A stretch of 64,000 nt of DNA, from assembly GCF_027595985.1 (NCBI RefSeq), contig NC_073306.1, positions 189,166,500 through 189,230,499 of the forward strand, read 5' to 3'. This document shows positions 47,225-58,131 of this stretch, in pieces (position 1 is the stretch's first letter; the number at the start of each line of letters is the position of its first letter). This DNA is from Sorex araneus. Its lineage: Eukaryota > Chordata > Mammalia > Eulipotyphla > Soricidae. Both the position numbers and the translations under genes were made by a program. Under the pieces are notes generated by a model. It worked only from the letters and a program-made list of their open reading frames with translations. It had not been told where the DNA came from and did not search any database.

Positions 47225-47325
47225 TCATAATCCAGCACTGACATCTTTTGGCTAAATGACCTTGGATTAGTCCTTAAATGTTCTTAATTAATATCTTCAT
47301 TTCAAAATTACAATTAACAGAACAC
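47225..47325 (+). mobile_element. MIR relic
   Basis: AATCCAGCACTGACATCTTT, GCTAAATGACCTTGGATTAG, TCCTTAAATG, ATCTTCATTTCAAAATTAC follow MIR order on the plus strand. Confidence 0.6.
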
Positions 47326-47639
47326 TGAAAATTCATTATATATCTGGTATTGAAGATATAAAGTAAAAAATTCATGTACCAACATATTAAATGTAATATT
47401 TCAGACGTAAAATAAGTTTGGTTCTATGAATTTGCTTGTGAATTTTTTCAAGGGTGACTTTTCTCTCCCTTCTTTAACTTTATATATTTATAAGTTTATG
47501 ATTGTTTATAGGCATGCAATGATAATTTTGTATGTATCTGTGAATTACTTGTAAATATTTTGGGAAAAGTATATCCATTTTTATTTGTAAGAACATTGAA
47601 GAAGAGATGAACTATATATGTCATTATTATTATTAGTCA

Positions 47640-48045
47640 TAACTTATGTACAGAATAAAACACTACTTGACTATAAGAAAAGACGAAATCACGCGATTTG
47701 CTGATTTGTGGGTGGGTCTGGGGTCAAGATAACAGGAAGGAGAGAGACAGATATATAATGTGCTCTCTCACACGTGGCATATAAAGATACTTGGTAAGGA
47801 AGTAACTGCACAAAAGCAATAGAACCTGAAAACTAGTCCACAGAACTGTGCTTACATGGCAGGTCATGGAGTGGAGAGGCTGGGAAGAGGAAACTGAGAT
47901 AATACTGATGGAGGGAAGAGGAGACTCTGGTGAACGGTGAAGTGTTAGAATGTTGTATGCATAAAACCTTATCATTAACTTTATCATTATTATCATTGTA
48001 AATCACGGTATCTAACCCATCCACCCCAAATAAAAATGTCAAAAA
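47640..48045 (+). mobile_element. L1 3' UTR fragment
   Basis: ACTATAAGAAAAGACGAAATC, GAGAGAGACAGATATATAATG, TGCTCTCTCACACGTGG, ACTAGTCCACAGAACTGTGC and GTAAATCACGGTATCTAACC match the order of L1 3' UTR sequence upstream of the G-tract. No ORF2 frame persists. Confidence 0.65.
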
Positions 48046-49186
48046 GAAAAGAAGCCTGTATCAGGACCTCTAAAGAAATGAAAAACAAAAAGTCATGAAT
48101 AGGGGATGTTTCATACAATGATCAGTTAAAATACAGGGGAAAAACTTTCTGATTTCACGATCTGCTTATTTCAAAGAACAGAAATAAATGAAAGAGATGT
48201 AAGTTAATAGTAAATTAGCTACATTGTCTCATACCTCAGATGAATTAGAGGCTTGATAGTAGAGATTTCTTCTTCAGCCTAAATTCTTATGAACAACTTG
48301 AGGGGATTTTTTTTTTAATTTACATGAAAAAAATAGAACTCAAACTCTTTTACTAGTAAAATATTAGGATTCAGTCTCAAAGTAAATTCATGAAATAAAA
48401 TTCTTCATACATGCTGCTTTCGCACTGGATCCTCAGAGGGTAATCTCCATGTTTTCCATGTTTTAATGATCTATTTAAATGATATAATTTGGGTCTCAAA
48501 AATGTACTCTGTTGAGTTAGAACAAATTATGCAATGGTTGGATAAAACTGGAGGCGACTCAAGTCTATCTGGATCCTTGGCAGTCTCTGGGATTTTTAAT
48601 AGACTCAATGAATTTATTTTTGCACAGTTTTTTGCTAGGTCCAAAATTCCAAATGCAATTTTATATTTTACATTTATTAATATTAACTTTGCCTTGGTAA
48701 ACATATTATACCAGCTGGTTTATCCTGATGACAGGGTTAATTCTTAAAGAAAATTATATAAAGTATAAAATCTATCAATATAAAGTATAACGGGCTTTTG
48801 TCATAACTTGAGATGCTCTAGCAAAATACCACATGCTGCCTTCAACAGCAGAAAATAAATTTCTTAAAATTCTGAAAACTGGGAAATAAAGAATCCATGA
48901 GACAGCTGATTCAGTCCCTTTATGTTTTCTCCAGGGCCACAGAGGGTCATTTTCATACTGTTTCCTTGTGTCACCTATAGAAAGCTCTCGTATCTTATTT
49001 CGTACACAGTACCAGACTTTCTACTTAGAGACCCATCTTTATGACCTCATGTAGCCTTTGTTACCTTTTCACTGGTGTTATTTTCAAATACAGTCTACTC
49101 ACATGTGTACTTTGGGTTTTGACATATGAATGGGAATAATACTGACTAATATTAGCTTTCCACAGTTTTAAAGAATTCTTGGGTCG
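48046..49186. other. Unique DNA with one weak old repeat
   Basis: A 93-codon open frame at 48466-48747 has no recognisable domain. At 48985-49145 TTTATGACCTCATGTAGCC and TTTTCAAATACAGTC resemble an old mammalian repeat also hinted at near 14440. The family is not assigned. Confidence 0.35.
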
Positions 49187-49362
49187 AAGTTGGAGTAATA
49201 GTTCAGCTGGTAAGGGTTTTGCCTTGCACACAGCTGACCTGAGTTCCATCCCTGGTATTTCATATAGTCCTCCTGCACCTGCCAGGAGTGATTGCTGAGT
49301 GCAGAGCCAGGAATAACCTTTGAGCACTGCTGGGTGTGACCCCAAAATGAAAAGAAAAGCAG
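49187..49362 (+). mobile_element. Type A SINE with TSD
   Basis: AGTTGGAGTAATAGTTCAGC head, TTTTGCCTTGCACACAGC, GAGTGCAGAGCCAGGAA, GAGCACTGCTGGGTGTGACC. AAAGAATTCT flanks both ends (about 49170 and 49364). Confidence 0.93.
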
Positions 49363-49476
49363 AAAGAATTCTAGTGTTCCTACACACTAGCAAAAGATGT
49401 CAGCAGATGTACATTTCAATTATCACATTTCTGGTTTTATTCTTTTCACCTAATTTTTATTTAATGTTGGTTATAT

Positions 49477-49730
49477 GGGCTGGAGTGATAGCACAGTGGT
49501 ATGGCATTTTCCTTGCACACAGCTGACCCGGGTTTGATTCCTCCGCCCCTCTCGGAGAGCCCAGCAAGCTACCAAGAGTATCTCCCCCACATGGTAGAGC
49601 CTGGCAAGCTACCCGTGGCATATTCAATATGTCAAACACAGTAACAACAAGTCTCAAAAAAAAAAAAAAGAAGTTATTGATGCCTGCTCGAGCAAATAAA
49701 TGAGCAACGGGATGACAGTGACAGTGACAG
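49477..49730 (+). mobile_element. Type B SINE with perfect TSD and internal A13
   Basis: Head GGGCTGGAGTGATAGCACAG, B box GGTTTGATTCC, complete body, CAGTGACAGTGACAG tail. GTTGGTTATAT at 49466-49476 and 49730-49740 is identical. Unusually, an A-run at 49657-49669 interrupts the body where other copies read CACAATGGAGACG. Confidence 0.96.
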
Positions 49731-49995
49731 TTGGTTATATAGACAGTCAATTAACATAGAGTATGGGGATGAGGATTTTTTTTCCACCTAACAGAACTTT
49801 AGGGAAAAATGAATGATTCTATGGGATCTATACATGCACTATGCATATTGAATACAGGGCACTTCAAACAAGCTGAAAAGATACAATGGTCAAAAGAGAA
49901 AACATAATAGCTAAAGATATAGATAGTCATGACACAATCAGGAAAACATAACTAATTTATTAGTGTGAAATAATGATTTAAAAAATGTTTTAGGT

Positions 49996-50171
49996 GGGGC
50001 CGGAGCGATAGCACAGCGGGTAGGGCGTTTGCCTTGCACGCGGCCGACCCGGGTTCAATCCCCGGCATCCCATATGGTCCCCCAAGCACCGCCAGGAGTA
50101 ATTCCTGAGTGCAAAGCCAGGAGTAACCCCTGAGCATCGCTGGGTGTGACCCAAAAAAGCAAAAAAAAAAA
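49996..50171 (+). mobile_element. Type A SINE, youngest-looking copy
   Basis: Begins GGGGCCGGAGCGATAGCACA and keeps all CpGs that older copies have lost (GCACGCGGCCGACCCGG). Full body GGCATCCCATATGGTCCCCC and an A-rich tail. Flanking AAAAAATGTTTTAGGT is identical on both sides (49980-49995 and about 50167-50182). Confidence 0.97.
50009..50062 (+). promoter_or_regulatory. Pol III A and B boxes of the young SINE
   Basis: TAGCACAGCGG (50009-50019) matches the A-box pattern TRGCNNAGYGG, and GGTTCAATCCC (50052-50062) matches the B box GGTTCRANNCC. The spacing is like a tRNA gene, so internal RNA polymerase III initiation is plausible. Confidence 0.75.
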
Positions 50172-50524
50172 ATGTTTTAGGTGAAATAGCGACAGGATAG
50201 TATGATGAGAATTCTCTTCTAAATTACACAGGACTTGAATTTTAGAGCCATTGTAGAAAATCTTTTATCTGGAATCAAAGTACACCCAAACAAAAAATTG
50301 GCTTTATTTTAATGCTATTTTAAATGATGCTTTTAAGAGGCATGAGCATTAAAACTGAAAAAAAGATGAGGCTTATGTCTCTGAATTATTGGTGGATTAA
50401 AATAGTTAACACCACAATGTTTTGGTGTTAAAGACATAGTAAGATAGAAGTCAATTTCACTAATTCTTGAAAAAAACTTTATAGAGATGAGTTGCTACAA
50501 GACTTTGTGTTCAATGATTACACA

Positions 50525-50690
50525 TCTTATTTAGGATTGACCATAATCCTATAAGATACATATTTTATTTCTATTTTAAAAAGATACATTTAAGCCTGAG
50601 TGAGATTTAAAAATTTAACAAAGATCCTTTATCTAAGAAGTCCAATCCTATCTATCTGACTTCAAAATCCGCTTTCTATAATTATATCCT
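50525..50690 (-). mobile_element. MIR relic
   Basis: Inverted MIR order: ATAATCCTATAAGATACAT, TTTCTATTTTAAAAAGATAC, TTTAAGCCTGAGTGAGATTT, AAAGATCCTTTATCTAAG, CTGACTTCAAAATCCGC. Confidence 0.65.
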
Positions 50691-51133
50691 GCTCCTATTG
50701 AGAAAGGAAATTAAATTACATAAATTTGCAACATACAATTGATTGATGATTTTCATTCATACACCCTAGGTAGAGAGACATGTGGCACAGGTCTAGAATT
50801 AGTAGTTAGGAGAAAAAGAGTTCTAAGTGGTGTGAGACATTACTTGAATCTTTTCTATTAGTTTCTAGGTTTGCTTTAGTTTTGCAAGGAAATGAATGAC
50901 AAAGAAGCACTAATAATAGTTTAGGTTATTTATTACTATTTTACTGTGATTTCTGTTTAAGTGAACTAAAAGGAAACATTTTCTCTCTCTAATATTATAA
51001 CTTGATATTTTAAATACAGTAAATTTTACTTTAGAACATTGACTATTATCAACTGTGATAGGTACTATCACTGTGAAGATTATCTTTCATTCAAGAAGGT
51101 AGATTACAATTTAATTTCCTTATATACTATTCA

Positions 51134-51377
51134 TGGACTGGAGCAATAGCACAGCAGGTAGGGCGTTTGCCTTGCATGTGGCTGACCTGGGTTGATTCCT
51201 TTGTCCCTCTCAGAGAGCCCGGCAAGCTACTGAGAGTATCCCACACCCACGGCAAAGCCTGGCAAGCTACCCGTGGCATATTCGATATTCCAAAAAAAAG
51301 TCTCACAATGGAGACGTTATTGGTGCCTGCTCGAGCAAATTGATGAACAACGGGATGACAGTGCTACAGTGCAGTGC
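51134..51377 (+). mobile_element. Type B SINE with TSD
   Basis: GGACTGGAGCAATAGCACAG head, GAGAGCCCGGCAAGCTAC body, CAATGGAGACGTTATTGG, tail CAGTGCTACAGTGCAGTGC. TATATACTATT precedes (51121-51131) and follows (51378-51388). A short A run replaces the usual AACAGTAACAAC. Confidence 0.95.
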
Positions 51378-51384
51378 TATATAC

Positions 51385-51421
51385 TATTTATATATATATA
51401 CATATATATATATACTGTATA
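51385..51421. repeat. AT-rich simple repeat
   Basis: TATATA/CATATA runs directly after the type B SINE. Confidence 0.85.
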
Positions 51422-51709
51422 ATATTAAAAATTATAAAACAGTGTACTGTATGAAATTTACATAAAATTAAAATTTGACTAGACCATTTTCAACCTTTAG
51501 AGTTTAGTGTTTGGTCATTAAGATGACTCTCAATAGGCTGCCTTAATTTTTTAAAATATAAGTGGGACATGTGACTTGCTTTCATAATAAAAATTGCAAC
51601 ACACTAAACCTTTCATATCACTCCACTAATAGTCATCTCTCATGATTTCTTCTCATCTCTTTCATTGGTAGCTTACCCAAACGCAATTTCTAATAGGGAA
51701 GAGATTAGA

Positions 51710-51795
51710 CTTTTGTCTGTCATTTTTGTATTCCCTGAACCTACAACAGTTGAATAGAATACTGTTGGTCCTCAATAAATCTTTCTTAAATGATA
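51710..51795 (+). mobile_element. Probable L2 3' end
   Basis: TTTTGTATTCCCTGAACC, GAATACTGTTGGTCCTCAATA and AATCTTTCTTAAATGA follow the L2 3' end (a CTCAATAAAT-type terminus). Confidence 0.5.
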
Positions 51796-51829
51796 GATAT
51801 GCATTCAACTTACTTTCGCCTTTTTACCA

Positions 51830-51920
51830 GAATTGAATAGAATACCCCATGAGAACAGGGTACTTGTCATCCATCATTTCTATTTGTATGTTAAATAGAG
51901 TACTGAATACTAAATAAATT
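51830..51920 (+). mobile_element. Probable second L2 3' end
   Basis: CCCCATGAGAACAGGGTACT, TGTCATCCATCATTTC and GAATACTAAATAAATTATAA repeat the L2-like 3' pattern just downstream of the first. Confidence 0.45.
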
Positions 51921-51954
51921 ATAATTAAAATCCATTTTTGAAATAAATATCACT

Positions 51955-52120
51955 TAATATTTATATGGCATTTTACATATTGCTATGTTGAAATAAAATT
52001 AACATATTTACAAAAGGGCCCAGTTAACTATACAAAATCCATTTGTATCTATTTGTCTCTCACAGCAACTCAGTAAGTTAAATATTACCACAAAGGGAAA
52101 ACTACAGACAATAATAATTT
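51955..52120 (-). mobile_element. Possible MIR relic
   Basis: GGCATTTTACATATTGC, TCTCACAGCAACTCAGTAAG, TTAAATATTACCACAAAGGG follow inverted MIR 3' order. Weak. Confidence 0.4.
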
Positions 52121-52948
52121 TGGCCAGTGGAAGAGAAGAATGATAAATATTGATCTTGGGAAGTAAGAATATCTTAAATGGATAGAGATTTATTTCCTTT
52201 TTATTTATATCATTTTCCATCAAAGATCTAGAATGATTTTTCCATCACATTTTAAAGCCACATTGCATATAGAAATGCTATCTTTCATTAAGCTGAGGTG
52301 ACATTGATTTACAGCACTTTCTATATTTTTAGGAATAAAACTCCGTATCACCTTAAATGCATTTGCCCATACCATTCATACCAAAAGTACTTGATATCCA
52401 TTCAGCACAATTCACTGGACTCCTTCAACATTTTTAACAGTTTTCATTTTCCCTGCTTCAAGTAATCTTACTTCTGTGGGAAAAATTTTTTAAAATCCTT
52501 CTTCATTTGGTTTTGTTATTTTGCTTTGTTTCTTGTTTGCTTTTTATTTGTTTGTATTTTGTTAATGATTGCATTTGTTTGTTTTTTATTAATGCAACTT
52601 TTTATTAATTTTCTAACTTTGTTTCCTTTCTTCCCATTATACTAGCTTGGACAGTTTAATGAAGGTTTAGTTTGTAACATCATTAAATGAATTCCATTAG
52701 TACACTGTAATGTAATTGTTCAAAAAGTCCAAAACTATGGATAAAAATGCATGAGTCTTTTAACAAAATAATGTATTTGAACAAATATCTTGTGTATTAA
52801 AATTTTTAAATATTACCATAAATAAGCTGTCTTATGAAAAAGGACTTTGTCTGAGCTAAAGCAATTATTTCATATTACTATAAAAATATGTAGAACTGCA
52901 TTGTATGATATTAGCACTCTATCTTGACATCAAATGCAATCAACTTCC
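52121..52948. other. AT-rich DNA, nothing recognised
   Basis: No gene or repeat supported. Confidence 0.4.
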
Positions 52949-52969
52949 TTCCTTAACTTTCTTTTCTTT

Positions 52970-53070
52970 TTTTTAATATTTAAAAATTTACATGTCATCC
53001 TTGCACAGGGACCATGCTAATCTTCTTTGTATCATTCCAATTTTAGTATATGTGCAGCCAAATTGAGCAC
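52970..53070 (-). pseudogene. Retroposed U6 snRNA pseudogene
   Basis: Read on the minus strand it starts GTGCTCAATTTGGCTGCACA, continues TATACTAAAATTGGAATGAT, AGAAGATTAGCATGGTCCC, TGTGCAAGGATGACATG, and then decays towards the 3' end. This is the U6 spliceosomal RNA in order, with scattered substitutions and a poor 3' end. A T-rich run on its plus-strand left (52962-52974) corresponds to a poly(A) tail. TTCCTTAACTTTC occurs on both sides (52949-52961 and 53074-53086), a perfect 13 bp TSD. A functional U6 gene has an upstream pol III promoter (TATA and PSE); none is evident, as expected for an L1-mediated retrocopy. Confidence 0.92.
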
Positions 53071-53091
53071 TCTTTCCTTAACTTTCATAAA

Positions 53092-53110
53092 ACACACACA
53101 CACACACACA
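53092..53110. repeat. (CA)n microsatellite
   Basis: About nine CA units beside the U6 retrocopy. Confidence 0.92.
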
Positions 53111-54239
53111 ACCCCCAAGAATATGACTAGATAGTTAAGACATAGAGAAGGCTTATGGAACAAGGCTTACTTAGATCTAGGGCTTATGAAACACATGGAT
53201 AGACAACATAAATATTCATTGTGTTGAAATAAACAGAGTGGTGAAGATTTTTTTCTTCCATACTTTTAACAGTTTTTTTTTTTGTCTCTTACATTTAAGT
53301 TCCATTACACAAAAGTACTATGCGTTAACTAAGATACTGCAACATCAAAAATCCTTAAAAAATACTAAAAAATACAGTAAATATTTTGAAACCAAGGAAT
53401 TAAACTAGTTTGCTACAAAACCTCTATTTGTAGGGAATGAAGCTTAGTATTAACATATGACAGCCCAAATGCAAGTGCTAGAACAAACCTTAGAATCCTC
53501 TAAGTTCAATGTAGATGGCATCAATATCTTCATAACCATCTTCAATTTATCAAATTGAATTACATCATTTCCAGGACCAAATGTATCAATTTCATGTATT
53601 TTGGCATATTCTGGAAGCTTTCCATATGCCTTCAGATTTCTAGCTTCATTTATATTGTACTTCAAAAATCAGATCTGCCTAATTACCCTGATAGATCAAC
53701 CAATATAAGATCTGAGAAGTTTATCCAAATTTTCTTCCTCAGTTTCCCTCTGATAATGACATAACCTCTTGACACGATCAAAACACATTACTTCTAATTG
53801 TCCATTTCCGAACCTTAGATTTCCTGACTCCCTTGGAACGTGTCTACTCCAAGACCATGTACATCCAGACTCACAGTTTCTCAGAAGTTCTACTGAAGCT
53901 GTTGTGTAAACCGACAAAGAGCATTTCGGTGGTAAGTGTCACCAATCCTAAACTTTAAAATTTTATTTTCCAGTCAAAAGTATGTACAATTTTACAACAG
54001 TGTCAATGATAGGAGTTCATACATGCAAGCTTCCTTCAAGCATACATGCAACATTCCAGCAGCACACCCTAGAGCAGAGTATCAATTTCCTCCATCACTG
54101 CATTAGAGTTCTCTTATTTCCCCTCCTGTTTATCATATGCCACATCTTTCTCCATAGCTCACTTCCATGATAAGCTCAGTTCCATAGACCAGTTCTTAGA
54201 TTCTGTTGCTTTTAGCCTTTTGTCGTCCCTCTACCATGT
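53111..54239. other. Unique DNA, nothing recognised
   Basis: No supported gene or repeat on either strand. Confidence 0.4.
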
Positions 54240-54269
54240 TTTTATTTTATTTTATTTTATTTTATTTTG
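54240..54269. repeat. (TTTTA)n microsatellite
   Basis: About six TTTTA units. Confidence 0.92.
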
Positions 54270-55760
54270 ACTGAAGCACCCCTACTATGTTTCTTTATAT
54301 CCCTTTATATAAAGATCATTCTGTGTGTCTCTCTCCACTTTGTTTCTTTTCAAAGCCCATATGAGTGAGTGCCCAGTATTTTTCTTGAATTTTCTGACTT
54401 TTTCAATGAACAAATCACCGTCTGATTCCACCCTTGGTGTAGCAGCAAGTAATATTTTATCTTTCCTGAATTGTGTTTATATATAGCCTACAACTTCTCT
54501 GTCTGCTTGTCACCTATCATTTGAATTCATTTTTTTGTGTGTGTGTTCATGGGATAGATCATAGGGAGTGAAATTGCTGGATAATATGGTAGCTATAGTT
54601 TGAATTTTTGAAGAAAATCTCATACTGTTTTCCAAAGAATATGAACTGTTTTACTTTACTTATGTAATTTGAAATTAACCATTGGTCAGAAGTTTGGTTT
54701 GCAAATATTTTTCCCATTCAGTTGAAAAAATGTATATCGATTAAACCAAACTATACATATGTATGTATATATGTATAGTTTGGTTTTAGTAATAGTTTTA
54801 TAATGCAGAACTCTTTGAGTTTGATATAATCATACTTATTTGTTTGTTTTCCTTGCCATACAGTTGAATCTTTGAATATATCACTATGAATTACAAATAT
54901 TATGAAATGATTTGTGTTTTGTGTTTTTTTCTGTGTATTCTATGGATCTGGTGGATTCTGTGAAAATAACATCTAACTCTATGATTCATTTTTAAATTCT
55001 CTTTTGTGAATGCATAGTGTGAAGTAGAGTGATTGGTAAATTATCAGTCCAATTTTATTCTTGAAATAAAATGAAATTATGTTTAGTTTAAATTTTTACA
55101 AGTGACAATCAGATTTCTAATAGCATTTGTTAAAGAGGCTTAAAGCTTTCACTTTATGCCATTGACTTCTACTTCAAAACTTGATTATGCATATATCTGG
55201 GAGTTTTAGTTTTAGGTTCACTCTTCTGCTCTATTGGACTAAATGTCTACTTTAATTCTTATCTAGAACCATATCCTTTAGATACCATAGCCTGATTATG
55301 TAGTTAAAATAGAGGACCAAACTTTCTTCTGTAATTTTTTCTCAGAACAATTTTGACAACTTGGCTGGTTTTGTATTTCCATAAGAATTTTAAAGCTTTG
55401 TTTCTTATCCTTGAAAATGTCATTGGAACTTCATATGAATTTTATCAAATTTGTTAATAGTTTGAGAATAATGGTCATTTTTATGATGTCATTTTTTCAT
55501 CTCTGAGCATAGAATATATTTTTATTTGTCTTCTATTTCTCTGAACAATCATTTATAGTATTTGTATACAAATTTACTTTTGTTGTATTTATTTTTAGGT
55601 GCTTAGTATTTTAATGTGATTATGAATGGAGTCATTGTCTTGGTTTCTTTTTCCTATTCTCATGTATTGTTGGCATCTAGGAATGCAACAGATTTTTGCA
55701 TATTGATTTTGTGTTCTAATACTTTACTGTGTTGGTGTATTATTCCTAATAACTTTTAAA
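54270..55760 (-). mobile_element. Ancient L1 3' half
   Basis: Inverted L1 order over 1.5 kb: TAGGGAGTGAAATTGCTGG, CTCATACTGTTTTCCAAAG, TTTTTCCCATTCAGTTG, CTCTTCTGCTCTATTGGAC, GGTTTTGTATTTCCATAAG, CTGAGCATAGAATATATTTT, AATGCAACAGATTTTTGCAT, CTTTACTGTGTTGGTGTATT. All frames are broken. Confidence 0.78.
54743..54786. repeat. Perfect 18 bp inverted repeat
   Basis: Arms 54743-54760 (AAACCAAACTATACATAT) and 54769-54786 (its exact reverse complement) around an 8-base GTATGTAT loop. It lies inside the ancient L1. Confidence 0.95.
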
Positions 55761-55789
55761 AAATTGAAATCTTTAGGGGTTTTGATGTT

Positions 55790-55876
55790 TATAAGTGCTG
55801 AGAATTGAACCTCCTAATTGGCTGTTTGGCTGCTTGCAAGGCAAGCATCAGACCCACTGTACTAACTCTCCACCTC
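55790..55876 (-). mobile_element. Old SINE head fragment
   Basis: AGTGCTGAGAATTGAACCTC, GCTTGCAAGGCAAGCATC and CCACTGTACTAACTCTCCACC are an inverted tRNA-SINE head. Confidence 0.6.
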
Positions 55877-55925
55877 CGGCATTTTTTTTTACCATATTTT
55901 GAAGAGTTTGAGAAGGACATATTAG

Positions 55926-56083
55926 CCTTTTTGGTCACAACAACGTTGCTCAGCTGTTACTCCTGGCTCTGCACTCAGGAATCATTCCTGGTGGTGCTTG
56001 GGGATAATATGGCATGCTTGGTCAGCCACATGCAGCCACATGCAAGGCAATTACCGTACCCACTATACTATTGCTCTGACCCA
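55926..56083 (-). mobile_element. Type A SINE, diverged
   Basis: TTTTTGGTCACAACAACG, CTGTTACTCCTGGCTCTGC, TGCTTGGGGATAATATGGC, TATACTATTGCTCTGACCC. The word AGCCACATGC is duplicated (CAGCCACATGCAGCCACATG). Confidence 0.85.
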
Positions 56084-56238
56084 GAGTTTTTCTTTCAGCT
56101 TTTAGTGTTTAGCTTTTCTGAACTTCATGGGTTTTTAGAATGCATGCCTTAATATTTGTTTGTTCCTTTGCATTTGCATTTTAAATGTCTTTATTGACAT
56201 AATAGTTAATTCATTAATATGTTTTATAATGTTCATAC

Positions 56239-56490
56239 CACTGTATCACTGTATCACTGTCATCCTGTTGTTCATCAGTTTGCTGGAGTGGGCACCAGTA
56301 AGGTCTCCATTTGTCCCAGCCCTGAGATTTTACCAGCTTCTCCTTACTCGTCTTTCCCAAAGCCTGGAGGCTCTTTCAGGGTCAGGGAAATGAGACCTGC
56401 TATTTTATTGTTTTGGGCATATTGAATACACCCCAGGGAGCTTGCCAGGCTCTTCTGTGTGGCTTGCTGGGCTCTCCGAGAGGGACAGAG
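56239..56490 (-). mobile_element. Type B SINE variant, headless, with insert
   Basis: Starts CTGTATCACTGTATCACTG, then CATCCTGTTGTTCATCAG, GGCACCAGTAAGGTCTCC, an extra ~100 bp (about 56303-56405, including CTTTCAGGGTCAGGG), then GAGCTTGCCAGGCTC and CTCTCCGAGAGGGACAGAG. No tRNA head follows. Confidence 0.85.
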
Positions 56491-56639
56491 AATGTATATC
56501 AGAAAACACAAGCAAGTATGTTAAAACCAAACACATGTGTGCTGCTTTAGGTACATCAGTGGGCTGGACTATAGGAGATCGGGTGGCCTGGAAGGAGCTT
56601 TGTTTTATTTAGTCTCTGGATCTATTTGTTTTATTCTTC

Positions 56640-57175
56640 AGCTTTCTTTTTTTGAATATCTCATTTTTATTCTATTGTTACATCAAAAGAAACTTGACAT
56701 AATTTAATGCTTACAAACCCATTTATATGTGTTTTATTTTTTAATATGTCCTCTAATACAGAATGTTCTTGTTTATGCACCTGACAAAAATATGCATTTG
56801 ACTTTTGAGAGTTTAGAGCCTTGTAAATGTCTCTGAAAAAAAAGTCTGAAAAAATTACTCCTCATTTGAGGCTGTGGATCCATATTAATTTTCTGTCTGG
56901 TTGTTTTCTCTAATGATATACCATGGGAAGTTGGTGTGCCATACTATTATTGTGTTATTGTCAATATATAATTTCATGTCAATTAGTAAATAATTTATTT
57001 TGTATAGTTTGTTGTACCTATATTTGATATGTATATATTAATGGGTATTCAATTTTGTTCATAAATGGATTCCTTAATCATTATAAAATGTCCATTTCTG
57101 CTTCCTGCTCCCTTTTTTAAGCTTGAGATCAGTTTTCTCTGGTATAAGTATGTTTGTCTCTGCATTTTGTTTTGC
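56640..57175 (-). mobile_element. Ancient L1 ORF2 fragment
   Basis: TTTTCTGTCTGGTTGTTTTC, CATACTATTATTGTGTTATT, GTCAATATATAATTTC, TTCCTTAATCATTATAAAAT, TTTCTCTGGTATAAGTATG follow inverted L1 ORF2 order. It may belong to the element at 54270-55760 with the middle lost. Confidence 0.65.
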
Positions 57176-57346
57176 TCTTTGGTTTTGGGTCTACATCCAG
57201 AGGTGCTAATGGTTGCTATGCACTTTTTTCTCAGTCATCACTCCTGATGGGGCACAGGGGAATCGTATGGCATTCTGGGGATTGAATCCAGGTTAGCTAT
57301 GCGTAAAGCAAGCATGCTATCTCCTATACTATTTATTTGCCACCCT
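57176..57346 (-). mobile_element. Type A SINE, diverged
   Basis: TTTGGTTTTGGGTCTACATC, ATGGGGCACAGGGGAATCG, GGATTGAATCCAGGTTAGC, CTATACTATTTATTTGCC. Confidence 0.75.
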
Positions 57347-57859
57347 CTTCTTGTCTTTTGAGATTACTAATTGCTTGTACAATATTTTTTTTCCTGACCA
57401 TTTACTATGAGACTAAGTTTATTTGGAAGCTTAATTTGATCAACTGCCAAAGTGTTGGCTCCTGTATCTGATCTTCTATCATTTAGTTAAAAATTTGATA
57501 GTTTGAATTATTTTGGTATTACATTTTTGAATTTATATAAATGGATTATATGTAATTGTAATATATATAAATTATGTATTGAGGAATATGTATGGAAGAA
57601 CAGTCACTGGGCAGGAAGGAAGACCTCAGAACTGATCACAGGACCCGAGATGGGGTCAGTAAGCAACAGGCAGAGCCTGCTGACATAGTTGGAAAAAACT
57701 AAAGTGACAAACTAAAAACAAAAAAATGAGAACGCCTTCATTTTCTGAAAAGAGATCTTCTCATAAGCTATCAAGTTCATTTATCTTCTCTATGAAGAAA
57801 CTATAATTCAGTAACAGTATTTTGTTAGCATTCAATTAGTGTTCTGATTTAGATCAGAG
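57347..57859. other. AT-rich DNA
   Basis: No gene or repeat called. The left part may still be old L1. Confidence 0.35.
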
Positions 57860-57871
57860 TAGAAAACAGCT

Positions 57872-58131
57872 GGGCTGGTAGAAAACAGCTGGGCACAGTG
57901 GTAAGGCATTCATCTTGCACGAGGCTGACCTGGGTTTGATTCCTCCGCCCCTCTCAGAGATCCCGGCAAGCTACCAAGAGTATATCGCCTGCACAGCAGA
58001 GCCTGGCAAGCTATCCATGGCGTATTCGATATGCAAAAAAACAGTAACAACAAGTCTCACAATGGAGACGTTACTAGTGCCTGCTTGAGCAAATTGATGA
58101 GCAATGGGATGACAGTGACAGTAACAGTGAC
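57872..58131 (+). mobile_element. Type B SINE with TSD and rearranged head
   Basis: Body complete (GATCCCGGCAAGCTACC, AACAACAAGTCTCACAATGG, tail CAGTGACAGTAACAGTGACAG). AGAAAACAGCT flanks it (57861-57871 and 58132-58142). A third copy of the same word sits inside the head at about 57880-57890, replacing the A box. Confidence 0.93.

Noticed and set aside
48466..48747. 93-codon open frame
   Set aside because: No domain, no splice or initiation context, and an equally long frame on the opposite strand; treated as chance.
49996..50068. tRNA gene
   Set aside because: The A and B boxes belong to the SINE head; it does not fold as a complete tRNA by eye and continues into a SINE body.
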